A stretch of 19,713 bases of DNA, taken from NCBI GenBank assembly GCA_964547725.1, contig CAZJOO010000007.1, positions 1 through 19,713 on the forward strand, given 5' to 3'. Source of the stretch: JAAZMU01 sp964547725. GTDB lineage: Bacteria > Patescibacteriota > Minisyncoccia > Minisyncoccales > Minisyncoccaceae. Positions 1 to 7,503 of this stretch are shown here, one piece after another. Numbering within the stretch: the first letter of the stretch is position 1; each line of letters begins with the position of its first letter. A program made the position numbers and the translations under genes. The notes below the pieces were generated by a model. That model was not told where the DNA came from and made no database searches. It saw nothing but the letters and a program-made list of their open reading frames with translations.

Positions 1-217
1 CTGTTTTTCCAGAAACTGCTGGAGAATTAAAAGTCCACTCAGAGACTAAGTCTCCTAGAAGTTCATTCTGAACAATGTTTGAAAAAGACTGAGCTTTGGC
101 AAAATTAGCTTTGTTAATTGAAGAACTTACGGAAACGATAATAACTCCGGCTAAAATGCCAATAATCACGATAACGACAAGTAGTTCTATTAATGTAAAT
201 GATTTTTGTTTGTTCAT
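1..217 (-). CDS. Prepilin-like protein, 3' part outside the window (possible LamG-type pseudopilin)
   Basis: The visible 72 codons open with a classic class III prepilin leader: a short basic start, then KSFTLIELLVVIVIIGILAG, with cleavage expected before the Phe and Glu at position +5. The hydrophobic helix would anchor it in the membrane before assembly. After the helix comes a Q..N.LLGDLVSEWTF-like stretch. In related uncultured bacteria a prepilin helix followed by a short linker and a W.F segment often leads into a LamG/concanavalin-like carbohydrate-binding domain; that extension is inference because the gene runs off the window. It lies 26 nt after rodA and has its own promoter, so it is probably not just the tail of the pilus operon. 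The ATG at 217 is chosen because the leader has normal length and the promoter ends 8 nt upstream. Confidence 0.8.
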   Translation of the reverse strand, partial: MNKQKSFTLIELLVVIVIIGILAGVIIVSVSSSINKANFAKAQSFSNIVQNELLGDLVSEWTFNSPAVSGKT

Positions 218-225
218 TAATGATA

Positions 226-254
226 ATTTTACCATAGTTAGATTTATGTTTCAA
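226..254 (-). promoter_or_regulatory. Sigma70-type promoter of the partial prepilin gene
   Basis: On the minus strand a -35 TTGAAA (249-254) and a -10 TAAAAT (226-231) are 17 bp apart. The -10 is preceded by TGG, giving an extended -10. The -35 lies in the last codons of rodA. The ATG at 217 starts 8 nt after the -10, so the predicted mRNA has almost no leader. Confidence 0.6.
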
Positions 255-1350
255 CTATTTTAATATTCTGCATTATTCCTAAAGAAATAAAATTAAAGAT
301 AAGATTTGACCCTCCATAGCTTACAAACGGAAGTGGCAGTCCTACAACCGGAAGTAATCCTAAATTCATAGACATATTGATAAACATTTGAGCAAAAATT
401 GAAATAGACCAACCAGCTAAAAACAAACGAGCAAAATTAGACCTAGAATTAATACTAACCTTAAGAACTCTATAAAAGAAAAGAATATAGAATAAAGAAA
501 CTACTGTTAGTCCTACAAAACCAGTCTCCTCTCCAATAGCAGCAAAAATGAAATCAGTTTTTGGTTCTGGTAAAAAACCATATTGAGCTTGAGAACCATT
601 ACCAATCCCCTTTCCAAAAAGACCACCCGAACCAATCGCAATTTGTGCTTGATTCTTGTTCCAATCATCTCCTAGTTCATCATTTTCAGAAGAAATAAAA
701 TCAACAATTCTATTCTTCTGATAATCTTGCATAATGAAAACAAAACTAAAAGCAAAAAGAGCAGCAAAGGTTACAAAAAGAATTAAAAGATGTTTCTTTC
801 TAATTCCTGACACAAGCAACACTCCAAACCAAATAGATAAAAAAATAACAATTGGTCCAAAGTTTGGTTGAAGAAAAACTAAAACACAAGGAATGGCTAC
901 ATAGAATAAAGAGATAATAACATTTTTTAAATTATAGATTTCCCTATGCTTCTTAGAAAAAAACTTAGCTAAAATTAAAATTAAAGCAATCTTTGTAGGT
1001 TCGATAGGATCAAAATTAAAAGGTCCTATTTTATACCAAGTAGCTGTCTCTCTAATCGCAGGCATGGAAAGAACTCCCACTAAAAGAATTACTGAAACAA
1101 GATAGAGTAAAACAATCAAAACTGTATTTTCTCTTATTTTTCGATAATCGATATAAGAAACAAAAAGCATTACCAGAAAAGAAACTCCCAAAAAAACAAT
1201 TTGTTTGTAAAAATCATTAAAATCCTGACTAGCTAAAGAAGAAGAATAAATGGAAACAAGTCCAAAGGCAGCTAAACCAAAAATAGAAAAAACGATAATC
1301 CAATCAATTTTTTTAAGATGAGTGAATAAGTTCATAGAATTCTTTTTCAT
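244..1350 (-). CDS. rodA: RodA/FtsW-family (SEDS) peptidoglycan glycosyltransferase
   Basis: This is a polytopic membrane protein of 368 aa, the usual length for the SEDS family, which polymerises lipid II into glycan strands together with a class B penicillin-binding protein. Family hallmarks are visible: the IGSGGLFGKG loop, FLPEPKTDFIFAAIGEE containing the conserved Asp, and the C-terminal GLLPVVGLPLPFVSYGGS motif. These match RodA (elongation) more closely than FtsW. The conserved QPD.GT segment reads QPNFGP here, a change at two usually conserved positions. The start used (MKKNSMNLF) lies 38 nt inside the 3' end of ligA; an internal Met at 1335 (MNLFTHLKKIDW) resembles typical RodA starts and is an equally good choice. 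No partner penicillin-binding protein or MreBCD gene is adjacent, so the gene appears to ride in the pilus/ligA transcript. Confidence 0.92.
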   Translation of the reverse strand: MKKNSMNLFTHLKKIDWIIVFSIFGLAAFGLVSIYSSSLASQDFNDFYKQIVFLGVSFLVMLFVSYIDYRKIRENTVLIVLLYLVSVILLVGVLSMPAIRETATWYKIGPFNFDPIEPTKIALILILAKFFSKKHREIYNLKNVIISLFYVAIPCVLVFLQPNFGPIVIFLSIWFGVLLVSGIRKKHLLILFVTFAALFAFSFVFIMQDYQKNRIVDFISSENDELGDDWNKNQAQIAIGSGGLFGKGIGNGSQAQYGFLPEPKTDFIFAAIGEETGFVGLTVVSLFYILFFYRVLKVSINSRSNFARLFLAGWSISIFAQMFINMSMNLGLLPVVGLPLPFVSYGGSNLIFNFISLGIMQNIKIVET

Positions 1351-3340
1351 TAATAATTTTTACTCCCAATTTTTTGGCTTTTTCATATTTAGAACCAGGA
1401 TTTTCTCCAACAACTAGATAGCTAGTATTTATAGAAACAGAAGAAGAAACATCGCCTCCTAATTTAATAATCTCTTCTTTTGCTTTATCTCTTGAAATTT
1501 CTAAAAGCGTCCCTGTTAAAACAAAAGTTACTCCTTTTAATTTATCATCTCTTTCCTCGTAAATAATTTCTACTCCATTGAGAAGTATTTTATCGATTAA
1601 CTTAATATTTTTTTCATCGTTAAAATATGAGAATATTGACTCTGCGACAACTTCTCCTATGTCGCTAATACTATCTAACTCCTCCTTACTTGCCTTCTTC
1701 AAAACATCAAGAGAACGAAACTTTTCTGCAAGAGTAAGTGCTGTTTCGTTCCCCACATTCTTAATAGAAAGAGAATAAATAAAACGAGGCAAAGAAACTC
1801 TTTTACTTTTTAAAATAGCTTCTATTAAATTATCAGCTGCTTTGTCTTGAAATAAAGGAAGTCCTACTAAGTCTCCTTTTTTTAAAGTAAATAAATCAGC
1901 AGCATCTGTAATAAGTTTATTGTCTAACAAAGCTTTAACAATACTTGGGCCTAACCCAACTATATTAAAAGCACTCTTAGAGGCAAAATGTTCAATTTCT
2001 TTATTAATTCTAGTAAAACAATTTCTGTCTAAGCAATACCACAAAGCATCTTTCTTGATAAGATTACTACCACAAGCTCCACAAGTTTTTGGAAAAACAA
2101 TTTCTCTTTCTGTTCCGTCTCTCATTTCTTCAAGCACTCTTACCACCTTAGGAATAACATCTCCTGCTCTAGTAATAATAACCGTGTCTCCAATTTTTAA
2201 ATTAAGTCTTTTGATTTCATCTTCATTGTGAAGTGTGGCTCTTGAAATAGTTACCCCCTCAACTACTACTGGTTTTAAAATACCAACAGGGGTTACTACT
2301 CCGGTTCTTCCAGTCTGATACTCAACATCTTGAAGAATGGTCGCCGCTTCTTTTTGAGGAAACTTGTAAGCAATGGCAGCCCGAGGAGCTTTACCAACAA
2401 TTCCTAATTTATCAAAAATTTTATTCTCATTGATTATAATTACCATTCCATCTATTTCGTATGGTAATGTTTCTCTCTTTTCGTTCATAGCCTTATAGGA
2501 ATCAAAAACTTCTTCAAGACTTTTACAAAACTTATTATACTTGTTATTAGTCTTAAAGCCTAAAATATTTAAAATCTCATGTTCTTCGCTGTGTTTTGTT
2601 TGTCCTAAATCAGAAACTAAAGAATAAAAAGTTGCATCTAACTTTCTTTCGCTAGCAATTTTAGGATCAAGCTGTCTAATAGAACCAGCGGCTAAGTTTC
2701 TTGGGTTAGCATAAGTCTCTTCACCTCTTTGCTTTCTTTCTTCGTTGATTCTTTTAAATTCTTCCTTGGTTAAAACTACCTCTCCCCTAACAATAATTTC
2801 TTTGTAATTAATTTTTCTTCCTAATAGTTTTTCAATTTCTTCCTGACTCTTAAGGCGAAGAGGGATAGACTCTATGGTCTTTAGATTTTGAGTAACGTTC
2901 TCTCCAACAAAACCGTCCCCTCTTGTTGCTCCAAGATGAAACAAACCATTTTTGTAAATTAGCTCTATAGCTAACCCATCGAGTTTAGGCTCTAAATAAA
3001 AATCAATTTTTTGTTTTTCTTCAGTGTTTAATAATTTAATATTTCTCTTAAACCAGTCCTCTATATCTTCTTTCGAAAAAGCATCATTGAAAGAAGTCAT
3101 ACGATGAGTATGAATATATTTTTCAAACTTTGGTAAAGGGCTGCCTCCAATTCTTTGTGTTGGAGAATCTAAAGTAACCAAATCAGGATACTCTTCTTCT
3201 AAATCAAAAAGTTCCTTCTTGAGAGAATCAAGAGCCTCGTCTGATATTTCAGAAGTATCCTCCACGTGATATAAATATCGATAGTGATTAATAGTCTCTC
3301 TTAATTTTTCTATTCTTTTTTCTGCTTCCTCTCTTTGCAT
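1313..3340 (-). CDS. ligA: NAD-dependent DNA ligase LigA
   Basis: The 675-aa product is full length for LigA, which seals nicks during replication and repair using NAD+ as AMP donor. Order of parts: domain Ia (about 1-65, HYRYLYH), the adenylation domain with nucleophile Lys119 in EPKLDG, TRGDG (139-143), DGMV (298-301) and AYKFPQK (324-330), the OB fold, a C4 zinc site (C420, C423, C436, C441), helix-hairpin-helix repeats (about 450-580), and a C-terminal BRCT domain (about 600-675, FVLTGTL and LGGDVSSSVS). All expected catalytic residues are present. It begins 1 nt after the PilX-like gene and its end overlaps rodA by 38 nt, so it is translated from the same message as the minor pilins. No Shine-Dalgarno sequence is evident, so coupling or reinitiation is likely. 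Confidence 0.97.
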   Translation of the reverse strand: MQREEAEKRIEKLRETINHYRYLYHVEDTSEISDEALDSLKKELFDLEEEYPDLVTLDSPTQRIGGSPLPKFEKYIHTHRMTSFNDAFSKEDIEDWFKRNIKLLNTEEKQKIDFYLEPKLDGLAIELIYKNGLFHLGATRGDGFVGENVTQNLKTIESIPLRLKSQEEIEKLLGRKINYKEIIVRGEVVLTKEEFKRINEERKQRGEETYANPRNLAAGSIRQLDPKIASERKLDATFYSLVSDLGQTKHSEEHEILNILGFKTNNKYNKFCKSLEEVFDSYKAMNEKRETLPYEIDGMVIIINENKIFDKLGIVGKAPRAAIAYKFPQKEAATILQDVEYQTGRTGVVTPVGILKPVVVEGVTISRATLHNEDEIKRLNLKIGDTVIITRAGDVIPKVVRVLEEMRDGTEREIVFPKTCGACGSNLIKKDALWYCLDRNCFTRINKEIEHFASKSAFNIVGLGPSIVKALLDNKLITDAADLFTLKKGDLVGLPLFQDKAADNLIEAILKSKRVSLPRFIYSLSIKNVGNETALTLAEKFRSLDVLKKASKEELDSISDIGEVVAESIFSYFNDEKNIKLIDKILLNGVEIIYEERDDKLKGVTFVLTGTLLEISRDKAKEEIIKLGGDVSSSVSINTSYLVVGENPGSKYEKAKKLGVKIINEKEFYELIHSS

Positions 3341-3341
3341 A

Positions 3342-3689
3342 CTAGTAAGTTGATTCTATTCTTCTTTGAGATCCATTGTATGAACCAATCGCTTTAATTG
3401 AAGTTGTTTCTCCTTCTGTAATATCTACTATACAAATAGAAGTTCCATAAAGAAGGAAATCGTCTGAACAATTTATGTCCGTAGAAACACTATTAACCCT
3501 CAGCTGATAAAGAGCCTCATCTATTCCGGAATCAGCAATATGAAAAGCTCTTACAGAATCTCCTAATCCTTTTACTAAATTAGACCCAGCCACCACACCC
3601 CCTATAATTCCGACAGCAATGGCTAAAATAATACCAAGTAGCACAACGGTAAGATATAGGGAACCTTTTTGTTTTTCTGTATATTTCAT
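3342..3689 (-). CDS. PilX/GspK-like minor pilin subunit
   Basis: The 115-aa protein starts MKYTEKQKGSLYLTVVLLG, a short basic leader, a Gly and a single hydrophobic helix, followed by AFHIADSGIDEALYQL, the helix signature of the PilX N-terminal family. Unlike its neighbours it has no Glu at the +5 position after the presumed cleavage site (Thr is there). Absence of Glu5 is a known property of the GspK subunit that caps pseudopilus tips. Two cysteines (in INCSDD and TSICIVD) could form a disulfide. It is the last of four minor prepilin genes in the order H-I-J-K, 4 nt after the PilW-like gene and 1 nt before ligA. The assignment rests on leader, helix motif and gene position; the C-terminal part is not recognisable. 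Confidence 0.75.
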   Translation of the reverse strand: MKYTEKQKGSLYLTVVLLGIILAIAVGIIGGVVAGSNLVKGLGDSVRAFHIADSGIDEALYQLRVNSVSTDINCSDDFLLYGTSICIVDITEGETTSIKAIGSYNGSQRRIESTY

Positions 3690-3693
3690 AATA

Positions 3694-4260
3694 TTATAAA
3701 TCTAATCTTCTTTGCGATATGGTTGTTTGAAAATTCAAAGGAATTTGATTTTCTAAACCTTGACTTGAAATCAACATTGCGATTGTAACTTTTGGTTGCA
3801 TAAAGTCAGAAGAAGTATCGTTAGCACTAATGAACTCTAAAGAATCAATACTAATACTAGAAGATGTTATGGCGATTCCAGTAGCTGATAAATTAGCGAT
3901 TGTATCATCAGTAGAAACATATTCATATATTCTATTACTTTCTAGTGCAAATTTTTTACATAAAGGTCCAACAGTACTCTCTTGGTCGTTGTATAAAAAT
4001 GTAATCGAAGAACCTGCTACTATAGAATAGTTTTTTTCACTTTCTATACAAGTTCCCGTAAAATCTTTTTTGGCCATTCTCAATTCTTTTTCAATTTTAT
4101 CTAATGAGAAAATCGCTTGATTGAACATATTTTGCATCGTACTAACCTTTATTTGATTTTGTATAGAAACAACAACAATCTCAGCAAGAGTAGACGAAAT
4201 AACTATAAATATAGCTAGAGAAACTATCGCTTCAATTAATGTAAAACCTTTATTATTCAT
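3694..4260 (-). CDS. PilW/GspJ-like minor pilin subunit
   Basis: The 188-aa protein has a canonical prepilin leader, MNNKGFTLIEAIVSLAIFIV, cleaved before Phe, with Glu at +5 and one N-terminal membrane helix. The next stretch (FNQAIFSLDKIEKELRMA) is the amphipathic helix typical of PilW/GspJ subunits. The remainder is a Ser/Thr-rich beta-type region with a Cys pair (GTCIES, PLCKKF). It lies third in a GspH-I-J-K style cluster, with a 1-nt gap to the PilV-like gene upstream and 4 nt to the PilX-like gene downstream. Expected role: part of the tip complex that primes pilus assembly. The exact family call is by context and N-terminal motif. Confidence 0.75.
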   Translation of the reverse strand: MNNKGFTLIEAIVSLAIFIVISSTLAEIVVVSIQNQIKVSTMQNMFNQAIFSLDKIEKELRMAKKDFTGTCIESEKNYSIVAGSSITFLYNDQESTVGPLCKKFALESNRIYEYVSTDDTIANLSATGIAITSSSISIDSLEFISANDTSSDFMQPKVTIAMLISSQGLENQIPLNFQTTISQRRLDL

Positions 4261-4261
4261 A

Positions 4262-4750
4262 CTATTTCCAATTATATAAATACTGTTCTAATAAAAATTC
4301 TTGGTCGGCGAAATAAACAGTGACACTAACTTTCATTTTGTCAGCACTAATGATATTAATAACTATCTTTCGTGAAAAAATAGTTTGCGTTCCGGTGGCT
4401 GTGTAGTTATAAAAACCACTCGCATTAATCCATAACGGATTTTTAACCGTATCAACTGTATTTACTGTTAGTGCGGATTCATCGTAATCCATTTTACATC
4501 CATAGTCTGGATTAGAACAAGTGGTTAAACCATTAGTCCAAGCAACAGAACCATTAACAAAATTAGAGTCTCTGATGTTTTTTACTAGTTCTATTCCCTC
4601 TTCTGCTAAATATGAAGCAATAAACTTATCACTTGCTTTAGTGATAGAACTATAGGAATAATTAATTCCACTATATAATCCTAAAACCGCCACTGTTATT
4701 AAGAAAACGGAAAGTAAAACTTCAATTAATGTAAAACTTTTTTTATTCAT
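4262..4750 (-). CDS. PilV/GspI-like minor pilin subunit
   Basis: The 162-aa product has leader MNKKSFTLIEVLLSVFLITV; the residue before the mature Phe is Ser rather than the usual Gly, a tolerated but less common cleavage context. The helix continues into ASYLAEEGIELVKNIRDSNF, a segment characteristic of PilV/GspI-like subunits (helix ending in an AEEGIE..RN.RD pattern). Two cysteines (TTCSNPDYGC) lie mid-protein. The start overlaps the end of the GspH/FimT-like gene by 8 nt, implying translational coupling. Likely a minor pilin that joins the J and K homologues in the initiating tip complex. Confidence 0.78.
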   Translation of the reverse strand: MNKKSFTLIEVLLSVFLITVAVLGLYSGINYSYSSITKASDKFIASYLAEEGIELVKNIRDSNFVNGSVAWTNGLTTCSNPDYGCKMDYDESALTVNTVDTVKNPLWINASGFYNYTATGTQTIFSRKIVINIISADKMKVSVTVYFADQEFLLEQYLYNWK

Positions 4751-5270
4751 CTATTTCTACTAATCCTGCTTTGTTAACGATTATTGTTTCTTTTTTAGTA
4801 ACATCTGCTTCTGCGTAGACTTCAATTGTTAATATTGAACTATTACAAGTAGTAGCTCCTGTACAAATTGAAACTGCAGGCTTGGGAGGAGTAAACAAAA
4901 CACCTTTTTCGCTCACTGTTGAGTACCTAACCCCTTGAGGCAGAATTACTTTTTCTAAAATTAAATCTCCAGAATCATACCCTTTGTCTTGAGATAAAAG
5001 TTCATTATTTCTGTAAATATAATAATACTTGCCAGCACTATCAGGAAACCATACTCCTACTCCATAATTTGTTATTCCAATAGTTGCCCCCACTCCAGAC
5101 AAAGCAATTTCTTTTGCTTTATTTATATTCATACCAATCGAATTCTTGGCAGAATACAAATTAACGTTATCTTTCGATCTTCCACTGTTAATAACAACAG
5201 CACCGGTTACAATAACCATGATAGAAATTACTACTAAAACTTCAACTAGTGTAAAACCTTTATTGTTCAT
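4743..5270 (-). CDS. GspH/FimT-like pseudopilin
   Basis: The 175-aa protein begins MNNKGFTLVEVLVVISIMVI, a full prepilin leader with Gly before the mature Phe and Glu at +5. After the helix comes LYSAKNSIGMNINKAKEIALSG, matching the GspH/FimT pattern in which a helix carries residues for packing into the pilus. The rest is beta-rich with one Cys pair (SICTGATTC). It is the first of the four minor pilin genes, one nucleotide downstream of pilD. In some systems FimT-family minor pilins bind DNA during natural transformation; nothing in this sequence tests that. Confidence 0.78.
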   Translation of the reverse strand: MNNKGFTLVEVLVVISIMVIVTGAVVINSGRSKDNVNLYSAKNSIGMNINKAKEIALSGVGATIGITNYGVGVWFPDSAGKYYYIYRNNELLSQDKGYDSGDLILEKVILPQGVRYSTVSEKGVLFTPPKPAVSICTGATTCNSSILTIEVYAEADVTKKETIIVNKAGLVEIDE

Positions 5271-5271
5271 A

Positions 5272-6078
5272 TTACATTAAACCTAAATACCAATTTACAA
5301 GAACATCTCCATAGAATAAGGCAATAAATGTTCCTAAGACTAAAAATGGACCAAAAGGAATTTCCGACTTCATTCCTTTTTTCTTCAAAGCCATCATAAT
5401 AATTCCTATGACTGCTCCTACTCCAAAAGCAATGAATAAAGCTGGTAACACATTAGGAAACCCTAAAATTAAACCTAAAAAAATAACTAATTTAACGTCT
5501 CCAAAACCCATAGCCTTTCCTCCTGAAAAAAAGTATAAAGCAAAGAAAAATAGAAAGAGAACAAAGGTTGAAATAACGGTGATTAAAAGTTGTTCTGGCG
5601 TAATTGTATTTAAAATAAAAGTTTGACTAAATAAATAGACTAAAGTAATTATTATTGCGGAAAAAGTTAAACCGTCGGGAATAATGTACCATTTTAAATC
5701 AAAGATAAAAATCATTACAAAATAAGAAGCAATGAAAAGATAAAACAATAGATTTAAAAATTCTAAATTAAAAACACCTAAAGTTAAAAAGCTAGTATTT
5801 AATAAAATGGCAACGATTAGAAAAATAACCCCGGTCGCTATTTCTACAAAAGGATATTGAAAAGAAATTTTTTCTTTGCAGTACCTACACCTTCCCTTCA
5901 AGGAAAGATAACTAAAAAGTGGAATTAAATCTAAAACTCCAAGATTGTGATTACACTTTGGACAAAAGGAATGTCCTTTTACAAAACTTTTCTCATTATA
6001 TACTCTATAAACAATACAGTTTAAAAAACTGCCGATAAATAAACCTATTATAAAAATTAATATAAATTCTAACATCAT
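5272..6078 (-). CDS. pilD: Type IV prepilin peptidase PilD
   Basis: This is a membrane aspartyl protease that removes prepilin leaders and methylates the new N-terminus. Length (268 aa) and features are standard: N-terminal GSFLNCIVYR, a zinc-binding four-cysteine cytoplasmic loop (C39, C42, C64, C67), the first catalytic Asp127 in FDLKWYIIPD, the second Asp194 in GFGDVK, and the IPFGPFL motif (240-246). About seven membrane segments are apparent. It follows the terminator that closes the pilin array and leads the minor pilin genes with 1-nt spacing. ATG codons at 6078 and 6075 are both possible starts. I see no convincing promoter in the short gap, so expression may depend on readthrough of the terminator or a weak local start. 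Confidence 0.96.
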   Translation of the reverse strand: MMLEFILIFIIGLFIGSFLNCIVYRVYNEKSFVKGHSFCPKCNHNLGVLDLIPLFSYLSLKGRCRYCKEKISFQYPFVEIATGVIFLIVAILLNTSFLTLGVFNLEFLNLLFYLFIASYFVMIFIFDLKWYIIPDGLTFSAIIITLVYLFSQTFILNTITPEQLLITVISTFVLFLFFFALYFFSGGKAMGFGDVKLVIFLGLILGFPNVLPALFIAFGVGAVIGIIMMALKKKGMKSEIPFGPFLVLGTFIALFYGDVLVNWYLGLM

Positions 6079-6104
6079 ATTTTCATATTAACATATTTTT
6101 TTAT

Positions 6105-6133
6105 AAAAAAAAACTCCCCTTTCGGGAAGTTTT
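6105..6133 (-). terminator. Rho-independent terminator after the pilin array
   Basis: Read on the minus strand, a 10-bp stem (arms 6110-6119 and 6124-6133, one U-G wobble) with a GAAA tetraloop is followed by a run of nine T's, several from the stem. It begins 9 nt after the stop of the third pilin and would end the abundant pilin transcript before pilD, leaving only partial readthrough to the minor pilins. Confidence 0.85.
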
Positions 6134-6142
6134 GTAGATATG

Positions 6143-6568
6143 TTATTTGCAGTCGTAACTTGTCGCTTCGCAATTGGCTGTTGTTCCCGAATATCCTGTA
6201 CTATCAACACACCAGCTTTCTGCAGTAGCCCCATCAATAGGTTTTAATAAAGTCTCTACGCACCAAGCGCTTGTAGTATGATATTCTAACCATGAGGCTG
6301 CAACTACGGATCCTCCCTTACTAGCTATATCTGCCTTCAAGGAAGCTCCGACTGTATCAGGGTCGCCATAAGCAAGCGTAGAACTGCTAGCTCTATTGCT
6401 TTCCATAAGTGTTCTTAGCTGAGCCATGTCAGCTTTGATTCTAGAATTATATGCCTTGTCTGATTCTCCTCCTAAGTTAATAAGAATGACTCCTGACAAA
6501 ATACCAATAATTGCGATAACAACTAATAACTCAATTAATGTAAAACCTTTTTTATTTTTTTGATTCAT
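6143..6568 (-). CDS. Type IV pilin, third copy of the tandem array
   Basis: A 141-aa type IV prepilin with leader MNQKNKKG, mature FTLIELLVVIAIIGILSG and Glu at +5. The first about 30 codons are nearly identical in DNA to the two pilins upstream (single-base changes only), but the body is different: Ser/Ala-rich with a WCVETLL segment, the CVDSTG motif shared with the other two pilins, and four cysteines in the C-terminal third. It is the last of the array, 19 nt after the second pilin, with the same spacer sequence as between copies one and two, and is followed directly by a strong terminator. It could be an alternative major pilin or an accessory subunit; sequence alone does not separate these. 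Confidence 0.93.
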   Translation of the reverse strand: MNQKNKKGFTLIELLVVIAIIGILSGVILINLGGESDKAYNSRIKADMAQLRTLMESNRASSSTLAYGDPDTVGASLKADIASKGGSVVAASWLEYHTTSAWCVETLLKPIDGATAESWCVDSTGYSGTTANCEATSYDCK

Positions 6569-6587
6569 ATTGATTTCTTTAGATTAA

Positions 6588-7004
6588 TTAATCGCAAGTT
6601 TGACCTGCACAAGAGCATCCTGTTGTATTAGCTACTTCATTAACGTCACCCTTACTATCGACACACATACATGTTCCTGCTGGTGTTATTGAATAAGCAC
6701 ACCAAGCAGTAGATGAAACTACCAAAGTTGTTGCTGATAAAGCCGAACCTCCGTTGTCAGCTATGTCAGCAAAAATATTAACCACCTTAGGATCACTAGC
6801 TAAACTAGTATAATTCCCTACCCTATTATAATATAGTTGAGCAACCGGTCTTAATTGATCTAATCCAGATTTAATTTTTGCTTCCTTGGCCGCGGTTGTA
6901 GCGTCGCCTAAAGATACAATAATTAACCCTGATAAAATACCAATAATTGCGATAACAACTAATAACTCAATTAACGTAAAACCTTTTTTATTTTTTTGAT
7001 TCAT
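6588..7004 (-). CDS. Type IV pilin, second copy of the tandem array
   Basis: A 138-aa prepilin with leader MNQKNKKG and mature FTLIELLVVIAIIGILSG. The N-terminal two thirds are identical at DNA level to the upstream pilin (270 bp without a difference, including the start codon). The final third diverges, with substitutions and a 5-residue net length difference, while keeping the six-cysteine pattern: WCAYSITPAGTCMC, a CVDSKG motif, then GCSC and TCD at the C-terminus. The Cys-rich end should be disulfide-bonded outside the cell. It shares a promoter with the first copy and is separated from it by 15 nt. Confidence 0.95.
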   Translation of the reverse strand: MNQKNKKGFTLIELLVVIAIIGILSGLIIVSLGDATTAAKEAKIKSGLDQLRPVAQLYYNRVGNYTSLASDPKVVNIFADIADNGGSALSATTLVVSSTAWCAYSITPAGTCMCVDSKGDVNEVANTTGCSCAGQTCD

Positions 7005-7007
7005 ATT
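6738..7007 (-). repeat. Direct repeat, copy in pilin 2 (270 bp, identical to 7185-7454)
   Basis: By direct comparison, 6738-7007 and 7185-7454 are identical at every base (offset 447). The repeat covers the start codon, leader, membrane helix and first about 88 codons. The stop-spacer-start junction between pilins 1 and 2 (7001-7021) also recurs between pilins 2 and 3 (6565-6590). Confidence 0.95.
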
Positions 7008-7019
7008 GATTTCTTTAGA

Positions 7020-7451
7020 TTAATTATCGCAAGTTGCACCTCCACAAGAGCATCCTGTTGTGTTAGCTACTTCGTTAACATCGCCTGTACTATCGACACA
7101 CATACATGTTCCTGCTGGTGTTATTGAATAAGCACACCATGCATGTGTAGGTGAAGATGAAACTACTAAAGTTGTTCCTGCTACTAAAGCCGAACCTCCG
7201 TTGTCAGCTATGTCAGCAAAAATATTAACCACCTTAGGATCACTAGCTAAACTAGTATAATTCCCTACCCTATTATAATATAGTTGAGCAACCGGTCTTA
7301 ATTGATCTAATCCAGATTTAATTTTTGCTTCCTTGGCCGCGGTTGTAGCGTCGCCTAAAGATACAATAATTAACCCTGATAAAATACCAATAATTGCGAT
7401 AACAACTAATAACTCAATTAACGTAAAACCTTTTTTATTTTTTTGATTCAT
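7020..7451 (-). CDS. Type IV pilin, first copy of the tandem array (probable major pilin)
   Basis: A 143-aa prepilin: leader MNQKNKKG, mature FTLIELLVVIAIIGILSG, Glu at +5, a short globular part (QLRPVAQLYYNRVGNYTSL) and a Cys-rich end with WCAYSITPAG, CVDSTG and GCSCGGATC. An upstream TTG at 7532 in the same frame would add 27 residues, but that TTG is the -35 element of the promoter, so the ATG at 7451 is the start; the extension also lacks any leader-like property. First gene after a consensus promoter, with a 5' leader of about 46 nt, which favours it as the most abundant subunit. No clear Shine-Dalgarno sequence precedes the ATG; the leader is A/T-rich (AATAATAATAAT). Confidence 0.95.
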   Translation of the reverse strand: MNQKNKKGFTLIELLVVIAIIGILSGLIIVSLGDATTAAKEAKIKSGLDQLRPVAQLYYNRVGNYTSLASDPKVVNIFADIADNGGSALVAGTTLVVSSSPTHAWCAYSITPAGTCMCVDSTGDVNEVANTTGCSCGGATCDN

Positions 7452-7454
7452 ATT
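7185..7454 (-). repeat. Direct repeat, copy in pilin 1 (270 bp, identical to 6738-7007)
   Basis: Partner of the 6738-7007 repeat. Identity stops abruptly on the C-terminal side and 3 nt upstream of the start codon, indicating a recent duplication or gene conversion with divergence confined to the C-terminal third. Confidence 0.95.
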
Positions 7455-7503
7455 ATTATTATTAAAAATTAATTTTAAGCGACCTTTGAAATAATTTTGC
7501 TTA

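Noticed and set aside
1578..2231. Plus-strand open frames opposite ligA (also those opposite pilM, pilT, pilD and gltX)
   Set aside because: They are shadows of strong conserved genes, with no ribosome sites or recognisable domains.
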